DNA of 5,195 bases, taken from the NCBI GenBank assembly GCA_027019885.1, contig JALUWC010000563.1:1-5195 (forward strand), written 5' to 3'. Positions 1 through 4,382 of this stretch are shown piece after piece. A program made the translations under genes and the position numbers. The notes beneath the pieces are model-generated. The model was not told where the DNA came from. It saw only the letters and a program-made list of their open reading frames with translations, and ran no database searches. Within the stretch, counting starts at the first letter, position 1. Every line of letters starts with the position of its first letter. This DNA comes from Geoglobus sp. (GTDB lineage: Archaea; Halobacteriota; Archaeoglobi; Archaeoglobales; Archaeoglobaceae).

Positions 1-1
1 G

Positions 2-2266
2 GCAAAAAAGGAAATGGAATTACTTGGGCCAGAAATAAGAAAGATTCCTCTTCTGAAAAAGTACGTCGACACCCTCGGTGAAAAGGAGAAGTGTGAAGCT
101 GAAAAATCTCGGCTTACAGAGGAGCTCAACAGGGTGTTGGCATACACGTGGGAAATGGTTGAAACAAGACTAACGTACAAAGACTACACGAAAGGTGAGA
201 AAAGGATAAAGGAGATGAAAAAAGCAATCGATGAATTGCAACAAGTAATGGAAAGGAAATCCAAAATTGAGGCAATTGTAACATCTTTGTCTCGAGAAAT
301 AGAAGTGGCAAAATCAGATCTTGACAAACTCGTAAACAAAGCTCTGGAGCTTTTGCCAGATGCTACTGTTGAGGCAAAAGAAACGCTGTTGAACCAGCTA
401 AATGAAGAAAAGGCAGAAATCGAAAGGAGAAAATCCGAACTTGATGGAGAAAAAGGGAAGATTAGAGGAAGAATTAAAGAGATAGAGGAATATTTAAGCC
501 TATTAGGTGAATCCGATGTCTGCCCTCTCTGCAAGAGTGAGCTTACACTCGAACACAGGGAGAAAGTCAAGAGAGATTTCGAGGATGAGAGAAACGAGCT
601 TATCGAAAAGCTTCAGCAAATCAAAGAAGAGATAAAAGAGTTAAACTCGAAGAAAAAGCAGATTGAGGAAAAAATTGTTAGAGTATCGGAGATTAATATT
701 GAGAGAATCGATGAGCTCAAATGGAGTTTACAGAGTAAAACAAAAGAAATTGAGGAATTTCAGAGTGAATTAGAATCCCTTCAGCCTGTGATAGACAGGT
801 TCGAGGAACTGAGAGATAGTGTGGACAAGCTTCAAAGGAGGCTTGAAGAACTTAAAAAAGACTATGAGAGATATATCACAGCCCAGAAGGCTTTGGAAAG
901 GGAACGGAAAGAGGAAGAAATAAGATCTGATCTCCTGAAGATCGAAGAGACAATTAAAGATTTGAATAGTATTCTCGAAGAATTGACAAAAGAGCTCGGA
1001 TATGTGCCGGAAGATCCCCATGCAGATTTGGATGTGCTTAGGGCGCATGAGAAGAGGTATGAAGTCTACAAGTCTAAAGCTGACACACTTGAGAAAATAA
1101 AGGAAGATCTAGAAAGAGCAGAAAAGGAATTAAAAGAACTGCTATCCAAGAAAGAGAATATTTTAAAGGAGATTGAGCAGCTTCAATACAGCGATGAGCT
1201 GTACAGAGAAGTTGAAAAGAGGTTTAACGAGGCAAGTAAAATTGTAACGGGAATTAGAACCAAGGTGAGTGAAAAGATTAATCAGAAGAAAGATTTGGAA
1301 AGGGAACGGAAAGAGGAAGAAATAAGATCTGATCTCCTGAAGATCGAAGAGACAATTAAAGATTTGAATAGTATTCTCGAAGAATTGACAAAAGAGCTCG
1401 GATATGTGCCGGAAGATCCCCATGCAGATTTGGATGTGCTTAGGGCGCATGAGAAGAGGTATGAAGTCTACAAGTCTAAAGCTGACACACTTGAGAAAAT
1501 AAAGGAAGATCTAGAAAGAGCAGAAAAGGAATTAAAAGAACTGCTATCCAAGAAAGAGAATATTTTAAAGGAGATTGAGCAGCTTCAATACAGCGATGAG
1601 CTGTACAGAGAAGTTGAAAAGAGGTTTAACGAGGCAAGTAAAATTGTAACGGGAATTAGAACCAAGGTGAGTGAAAAGATTAATCAGAAGAAAGAGAAAG
1701 AGGATGAGCTAAAGTTAATTGAAGAAAAAATCAGAAATCTAAGAGAAAGGTTAGAAGAGCTCGAGAAAGTCATAAAATTTGTTGCAGATCTTGAAAGAAT
1801 TAGAAAAGCCTTCTCAAGAGATGGAGTTCAAAAGTTGCTAAGGCAGAAAATTGCCCCCATAATATCTGAATTTGCAAGAAACTATGTTGAACGATTCAAC
1901 CTTGACATAACAGATATCTTTGTCAATGAAGATTTTGACATCTCTATTATGAAAGAGGGTGGGGATATTTCAATCAAATCTATAAGCGGTGGTGAAAAGG
2001 TTGCTGTTGCTATAGCTTTGCGCTTAGCTATAGCGAAGGCCCTAGCGGGTAAGATCTCCACGATAATAATGGATGAACCTACTACACACCTTGACGAGGA
2101 AAGAAGACGAGAGCTGGTAGAGATTATGAAAAGTTTCTTCAGGGAAGGTGCAGCAGTACCACAGATGGTAATTGTAACCCATCACAGAGAGCTCGAAGAG
2201 GTGGCTGACACAGTCTATCGAGTGGAAAAAGTCGATGGGGTTTCGAAGGTTGTTGAAGAGGTCTGA
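2..2266 (+). CDS. rad50: DNA double-strand break repair ATPase Rad50, 5'-partial, with internal duplication
   Basis: Rad50 is the SMC-like ATPase that pairs with Mre11 nuclease to tether and process DNA ends. The frame is open from base 2, so the gene starts upstream; the Walker A half is missing only because of the window edge. Counting from Met at base 14, residues 1-165 are charged coiled coil, C170-P-L-C173 is the zinc hook, and 175-620 is the returning coiled coil. The C-terminal ABC lobe follows, with signature SGGEK (S658), Walker B IIMDEP (D687, E688), D-loop HLDEE, and the switch histidine in VTHHRE (H723). Residues 294-427 and 428-561 are a perfect duplication. Without one copy, about 443 residues follow the hook, which fits a typical archaeal Rad50 of roughly 880 residues; here there are 577. 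The family call is secure. Whether the long form folds is unknown. Mre11 is expected just upstream but cannot be seen. Confidence 0.96.
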   Translation, partial: AKKEMELLGPEIRKIPLLKKYVDTLGEKEKCEAEKSRLTEELNRVLAYTWEMVETRLTYKDYTKGEKRIKEMKKAIDELQQVMERKSKIEAIVTSLSREIEVAKSDLDKLVNKALELLPDATVEAKETLLNQLNEEKAEIERRKSELDGEKGKIRGRIKEIEEYLSLLGESDVCPLCKSELTLEHREKVKRDFEDERNELIEKLQQIKEEIKELNSKKKQIEEKIVRVSEINIERIDELKWSLQSKTKEIEEFQSELESLQPVIDRFEELRDSVDKLQRRLEELKKDYERYITAQKALERERKEEEIRSDLLKIEETIKDLNSILEELTKELGYVPEDPHADLDVLRAHEKRYEVYKSKADTLEKIKEDLERAEKELKELLSKKENILKEIEQLQYSDELYREVEKRFNEASKIVTGIRTKVSEKINQKKDLERERKEEEIRSDLLKIEETIKDLNSILEELTKELGYVPEDPHADLDVLRAHEKRYEVYKSKADTLEKIKEDLERAEKELKELLSKKENILKEIEQLQYSDELYREVEKRFNEASKIVTGIRTKVSEKINQKKEKEDELKLIEEKIRNLRERLEELEKVIKFVADLERIRKAFSRDGVQKLLRQKIAPIISEFARNYVERFNLDITDIFVNEDFDISIMKEGGDISIKSISGGEKVAVAIALRLAIAKALAGKISTIIMDEPTTHLDEERRRELVEIMKSFFREGAAVPQMVIVTHHRELEEVADTVYRVEKVDGVSKVVEEV
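892..1293 (+). repeat. Tandem duplication inside rad50, copy 1 (402 bp)
   Basis: First unit of a directly abutting 402-bp repeat, with no difference found between copies on reading. The left limit is set by C891 versus A1293, and the right limit by T1294 versus G1696, so the matching length equals the period and there is no junction microhomology. The unit is exactly 134 codons and keeps the reading frame. It encodes coiled coil broken by a Pro-containing stretch, GYVPEDPHADLD. Confidence 0.97.
1294..1695 (+). repeat. Tandem duplication inside rad50, copy 2 (402 bp)
   Basis: Second unit, directly adjoining the first. The absence of any visible divergence, even at third codon positions, means either a very recent event, ongoing conversion, or an assembly error. 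It lies entirely on the C-terminal side of the zinc hook. Confidence 0.97.
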
Positions 2267-2275
2267 AGGGTTGTC

Positions 2276-2465
2276 ATGTGTGAACTCTTCGGTTTGTGCT
2301 TCGATAACTCCATCAAGCCTCAGATATCCTTTAAAAGATTCGGGAAGAGGTGGGAAAGAAACTCACACAGCTGGGAACTTAATTTTTTACCCAGACGAAT
2401 TTCTCAAAAGAACCAATCTGCATATAACTTTAGAACGTTTGAGAGGTTATCCACCACATAAATAG
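2276..2465 (+). pseudogene. Class II glutamine amidotransferase, N-terminal remnant, frameshifted
   Basis: The ORF from ATG 2276 begins MCELFGLCF, the usual start of YafJ-like class II glutamine amidotransferases, where Cys2 becomes the N-terminal nucleophile that releases ammonia from glutamine. Near residue 30 it reads RWERNSHSWEL where the family has an R-G-E-R-N-P-H-G-W-G-type motif, so several conserved Gly/Pro residues are replaced. At the six-T run 2383-2388, removing one T joins this frame to NFYPDEFLK, the expected continuation; as it stands the first frame ends at 2461 and the other at 2465. Beyond the stop, IESKIKDLF (from 2462) may be a further scrap of the same domain. About three quarters of the usual length of roughly 260 residues is gone. 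It begins 9 bases after the rad50 stop. The family call rests on motif memory only. Confidence 0.6.
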
Positions 2466-2492
2466 AGAGCAAAATTAAGGATCTGTTTGCTC

Positions 2493-2499
2493 GAGGAGG
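2493..2499 (+). promoter_or_regulatory. Shine-Dalgarno site of the ORF at 2507
   Basis: GAGGAGG lies 7 bases before ATG 2507, close to ideal archaeal spacing. It supports the start chosen for the metallo-beta-lactamase fragment and shows that the 5' end of that gene survived intact. Confidence 0.75.
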
Positions 2500-2880
2500 C
2501 AGAGGAATGAAAATCACTGTTTACGATGGGGCAACAACCATAGGCGGCAACAAAATTCACGTTGAAGAAAACGGCAGAGGAATCTTTCTGGACTTTGGCA
2601 TGAACTTTGCAAAATACGTCATAAATCAGTATAACAAGTCGTTGAGGAGTGAGAAAAAAAGAAATGTTGCTTTTGCTTTAATTATACTGCAAAGAAGAAT
2701 GGCATCAAGCGTTTATGCACTGAAACGCTCCTTGGAGAGGAGAAAAAGAGGGCTCGAAGAGTACTTGAGGGATGGTATTGAAAAAGAGGTAAGACCGACT
2801 GACATTGAGGAAATCGAAGACTATGAGGAGGAAGAGAGATGGAGAATTGAGCAGGATTGGGAAGCTCTAAGATTGGAAAA

Positions 2881-2988
2881 TGGATGCTTGATAGAAGTTA
2901 TGCACCATGGCCTAAAGGTGACCCGCCAAAGTTCAAACTTATCCCTCTTGGTGAAAGAAAATTTAAGCTGGTTCCGAATATTGATTAG
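2881..2988 (+). pseudogene. Possible C-terminal gene scrap in another frame
   Basis: Read from base 2881 in the frame offset from the composite ORF, this gives WMLDRSYAPWPKGDPPKF, then KLIPLGERKFKLVPNID and a stop at 2986-2988. Its Pro/Lys/Gly-rich composition is like a real archaeal protein tail, unlike the Ser-rich reading of the overlapping frame. It may be the end of the helicase or of a neighbouring gene whose middle is deleted. I do not recognise the family. Confidence 0.35.
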
Positions 2989-3018
2989 GGATTCGCAAAG
3001 TGGTGATACTTTAAATTT

Positions 3019-3023
3019 GGAGG
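3019..3023 (+). promoter_or_regulatory. Shine-Dalgarno site of the MNT antitoxin gene
   Basis: GGAGG sits 7 bases before ATG 3031 and is followed by GGAGTGAT, so the site is strong. It supports the start at 3031 even though no TATA box is obvious immediately upstream. Transcription may read in from the remnant genes. Confidence 0.7.
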
Positions 3024-3030
3024 GAGTGAT

Positions 3031-3327
3031 ATGACAAAAAAACTTGAGCAAATAAAAGAAATCCTGAAAAATCACAAGGATGAAATTAAAAGAGAATTCA
3101 AGGCTGAAATAATTGGTGTATTCGGCTCATACGTGCGTGGCGAGGAAAAGCCTGAGAGCGACGTTGATGTCCTCGTCAGGTTTATGGAAGGAGCAACGAT
3201 ATTTGACTTAGTCGGACTTGCAGAATTTCTTGAAGAAAAGCTCGGCATCAAGGTAGATGTCGTCTCGGAGAGGGCATTGAGACCTGAGCTGAGAGAGCAA
3301 ATACTGAAAGAGGTTGTAGCTGTATGA
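3031..3327 (+). CDS. MntA-like nucleotidyltransferase-domain antitoxin (MNT/HEPN module)
   Basis: A 98-residue minimal nucleotidyltransferase. The polymerase-beta-like signature is complete: FGSYVRGEEKPESDVDVLV has G32-S33, ten residues, then D44-x-D46 (GSX10DXD). D76 in IKVDVVSE is the likely third metal-binding carboxylate. The length is normal for the family. In characterised MntA/HepT pairs this protein silences the HEPN RNase toxin by attaching AMP to a tyrosine near its active site. Here the next gene overlaps by ATGA (3324-3327), the usual arrangement, but that HEPN gene is truncated, so this antitoxin may be an orphan or may act on HEPN toxins elsewhere. The domain call is firm; the antitoxin role is inferred from family and context. 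Confidence 0.88.
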   Translation: MTKKLEQIKEILKNHKDEIKREFKAEIIGVFGSYVRGEEKPESDVDVLVRFMEGATIFDLVGLAEFLEEKLGIKVDVVSERALRPELREQILKEVVAV

Positions 3328-3488
3328 AAAGAGACTACAGGCTTTTCCTGAAAGATATGCTTGATGCAATGGAATCCATAGAGTCCTTTGTTGGGGATAT
3401 GGACAATACAGAGATTTCGACAAAAACGATAAACACTACAATGGGTAATGGGGGCAGTAAGATTTTGCCAATTCCGGCATTCATGTAA
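3324..3488 (+). pseudogene. HepT-like HEPN (DUF86) toxin, truncated remnant of 54 codons
   Basis: It begins MKRDYRLFLKDMLDAMESIESFVGDM, typical of the first helix pair of HepT/DUF86 toxins, which are cytoplasmic RNases usually of 110-140 residues. After residue 27 the match weakens: TKTINTTMGN and GGSKILPIP could be a damaged form of the family's EKTxNAVxRNLExIGEAxKxIP region with a few codons lost. A stop follows at 3486. The catalytic RX4H motif, in the C-terminal half, is absent, and I did not find it downstream in any frame. The start is fixed by the 4-base overlap with the MNT gene. It is most likely non-toxic. An alternative for the tail is a fusion to an AbrB-like start, which I think less likely. 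Confidence 0.7.
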
Positions 3489-3576
3489 AATGTTTGAGAA
3501 GCAAAAATTAATTTTTAAGTTACTATGTTTCTATATTTTGGGGAAAGCCCATTTCCTGTCTTAATTATACAGTGAC

Positions 3577-3589
3577 ACAAATTTATATA
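3577..3589 (+). promoter_or_regulatory. Original promoter (BRE plus TATA box) of the DUF433/DUF5615 operon
   Basis: ACAAA followed by TTTATATA (3582-3589) fits an archaeal BRE/TATA element. A start site about 25 bases downstream would be near 3610-3613, giving a very short leader before ATG 3622. This position keeps the A-rich BRE that copy 2 has lost, so it is probably the ancestral promoter. Confidence 0.6.
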
Positions 3590-3693
3590 TCATCAAAGTT
3601 AAGCTTAGAGTGGTGAAGGGGATGTATGAAAATAGAATAGTCATAGACCCAGAAATCAGACATGGAAAGCCAGTTATCAAAGGAACGAGGGTA
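3584..3693 (+). repeat. 110-bp tandem duplication over promoter and antitoxin 5' end, copy 1
   Basis: The unit holds most of the TATA box, the ribosome site and the first 24 codons of the DUF433 gene (from ATG). Limits: T3583 versus A3693 on the left, T3694 versus C3804 on the right. The match length equals the period, so again there is no microhomology. Since 110 is not a multiple of 3, the first start cannot read through into the full gene. Confidence 0.97.
3600..3607. promoter_or_regulatory. Candidate operator palindrome TAAGCTTA, copy 1
   Basis: A perfect 8-base palindrome between TATA box and start codon, repeated at 3710-3717 by the duplication. Its position suits autorepression by the DUF433 helix-turn-helix antitoxin, as in many toxin-antitoxin operons. 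An 8-base palindrome can arise by chance, so this is only a candidate. Confidence 0.25.
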
Positions 3694-3726
3694 TATATAT
3701 CATCAAAGTTAAGCTTAGAGTGGTGA
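3622..3726 (+). pseudogene. 34-codon leader ORF: duplicated N terminus of the DUF433 antitoxin
   Basis: From ATG 3622, with GGTG 6 bases upstream, the copy-1 start reads the same 24 residues as the full antitoxin (MYENRIVIDPEIRHGKP through KGTRV). It then crosses the junction into the second TATA region as YISSKLSLEW and stops at TGA 3724-3726. That stop lies 5 bases before ATG 3732 of the intact gene. It has lost the whole helix-turn-helix. It could be inert, or it could act as an upstream ORF that feeds ribosomes to, or competes with, the real start; nothing in the sequence decides this. Confidence 0.75.
3692..3699 (+). promoter_or_regulatory. Second, duplication-derived TATA box
   Basis: TATATATA arises at the junction of the two 110-bp units. 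A start site near 3720-3723 would give an almost leaderless message for the gene at 3732. The bases before it (CGAGG) are coding sequence of copy 1 and lack the A-rich BRE of the first promoter, so it may be weaker. Confidence 0.4.
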
Positions 3727-3803
3727 AGGGGATGTATGAAAATAGAATAGTCATAGACCCAGAAATCAGACATGGAAAGCCAGTTATCAAAGGAACGAGG
3801 GTA
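3694..3803 (+). repeat. 110-bp tandem duplication over promoter and antitoxin 5' end, copy 2
   Basis: Directly adjoins copy 1 and appears identical. Copy 2 supplies the start codon and N terminus of the complete DUF433 gene, which continues past 3803 with unique sequence. Confidence 0.97.
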
Positions 3804-3959
3804 CCGGTGGATGTCATACTCGGTTCTCTGGCAGGAGGGATGAGCATCGATGAAGTGGCAGAAGAGTACGGAATTTCAAAAGATGATGTTCTCGCAGCCA
3901 TTGAATATGCTGCGAAAACCATAGCTAAGGAGGAAATTAGAGAATATGCAAAAACTTAA
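3732..3959 (+). CDS. DUF433 antitoxin (VapB-like, helix-turn-helix)
   Basis: A 75-residue DUF433 protein. The family hallmark is at the N terminus (RIVIDPEIRHGKPVIKGTRVPV), followed by a helix-turn-helix at about residues 35-55 (GMSIDEVAEEYGISKDDVLAAI) and a C-terminal helix (AIEYAAKTIAKEE) that probably binds the toxin. I chose ATG 3732 because GGTG (3722-3725) sits 6 bases before it; GTG 3720 would add four residues (M-V-K-G) but has no ribosome site. The gene overlaps the DUF5615 gene by 14 bases, implying translational coupling. The family role is DNA-binding antitoxin paired with a PIN-like DUF5615 nuclease. The 5' part is duplicated just upstream. Family secure; antitoxin role inferred. 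Confidence 0.9.
   Translation: MYENRIVIDPEIRHGKPVIKGTRVPVDVILGSLAGGMSIDEVAEEYGISKDDVLAAIEYAAKTIAKEEIREYAKT
3929..3933 (+). promoter_or_regulatory. Shine-Dalgarno site of the DUF5615 gene, inside the antitoxin gene
   Basis: GGAGG within the last codons of the DUF433 gene lies 12 bases before ATG 3946. The spacing is longer than usual, which may keep toxin translation below antitoxin translation. Confidence 0.5.
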
Positions 3960-4311
3960 GTTTCTGCTGGATGCAGACATGCCCCGTTCAAGCGCAGAAG
4001 TAATCAGAAGTTTTGGTTATGATGTCGATGATGTAAGAGATGTCGGTCTGGGTTATGTAAAGGATAAAGAGATAATTGAATATGCTCTAAAAAATGGTTT
4101 AATAATTGTAACAAGAGATACTGATTTTGGTGAAGTCCTCAGGTATCCTGAACATCCCGGAGCAATAATTTTAAGATTACCTTACACATTCACTGCCAAG
4201 CAAATAAACGAGAAGCTAAAAGAATTCTTCAGCTCTGTTGAAGAAGATGAAATCTGTAATTCCATAGTAGTGGTTGAGCTATCGAGATACAGGATAAGGC
4301 ATTTAGATTAG
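3946..4311 (+). CDS. DUF5615 PIN-like toxin (VapC-like putative RNase)
   Basis: A 121-residue protein of the DUF5615 / Mut7-C-like PIN superfamily. Acidic residues expected to hold the metal are present: FLLDADMP (D9, D11) at the N terminus, D40-K-E42 in YVKDKEIIEYA, and VTRDTDFG (D58, D60), followed by the usual HPGAIILRLP strand. The length is normal and no conserved acidic residue appears lost, so it should be active. The PIN fold predicts a Mg-dependent endoribonuclease; the actual RNA target is unknown for this family. It overlaps the DUF433 antitoxin by 14 bases and is surely co-transcribed with it. The minus-strand insertion sequence ends about 40 bases downstream. Confidence 0.88.
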   Translation: MQKLKFLLDADMPRSSAEVIRSFGYDVDDVRDVGLGYVKDKEIIEYALKNGLIIVTRDTDFGEVLRYPEHPGAIILRLPYTFTAKQINEKLKEFFSSVEEDEICNSIVVVELSRYRIRHLD

Positions 4312-4317
4312 TTATCC

Positions 4318-4382
4318 GATTTTTTAAATTTTGACCAATCTTCTCCAGCTGTGGTATCCCAAATTAATTTTACACTTTTTAT
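4318..4382 (+). terminator. Possible T-rich terminator region after the toxin gene
   Basis: Two T-rich stretches, CGATTTTTTAAATTTTG (about 4317-4333) and TTTTACACTTTTTATT (about 4368-4383), follow the toxin stop. Archaeal transcription often ends at oligo-T runs without a hairpin. The second stretch probably belongs to the insertion sequence end. Confidence 0.3.

Larger units (their letters stand above)
2507..3034 (+). pseudogene. Composite ORF: metallo-beta-lactamase-fold N terminus joined to SNF2-helicase fragment
   Basis: This 175-codon ORF appears to be built from unrelated pieces. Residues 1-37 (MKITVYDGATTIGGNKI through FLDFGMNFAKY) match the start of archaeal metallo-beta-lactamase-fold nuclease/hydrolase proteins, but the metal-binding HxHxDH motif and everything after it are absent. 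Residues 38 to about 122 (VINQYN, then FALIILQRRMASS and LKRSLERRKRGLEE, then an acidic stretch) resemble the region following the helicase C-terminal domain of HepA/SNF2 helicases such as those in DISARM-like defence clusters; no Walker or DEAH motifs are present. Residues 123-175 resemble nothing I know, and a different frame looks more protein-like there. The stop overlaps the next start as ATGA (3031-3034). It is probably a product of deletions between defence genes. It may still be translated, but no activity can be assigned. Confidence 0.65.

Noticed and set aside
126..570. Minus-strand ORFs of 61 and 128 codons, Ser/Phe-rich
   Set aside because: They are the antisense of the Lys/Glu-rich coiled-coil coding sequence, a common artefact.
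770..1450. Two near-identical minus-strand ORFs of 92 and 95 codons
   Set aside because: They are antisense shadows of the rad50 duplication and have no ribosome site or recognisable domain.
3324..3488. HEPN N terminus fused to an AbrB-like antitoxin start (GNGGSKILPIPA)
   Set aside because: The same residues align about as well with a damaged HEPN core, which needs no fusion event.
3584..3803. CRISPR-like or iteron array
   Set aside because: There are only two directly abutting units with no spacers, and they contain coding sequence; this is a tandem duplication.
3561..3922. Minus-strand ORFs of 70 and 81 codons sharing a segment
   Set aside because: The shared segment is simply the antisense of the 110-bp duplication across the DUF433 gene.
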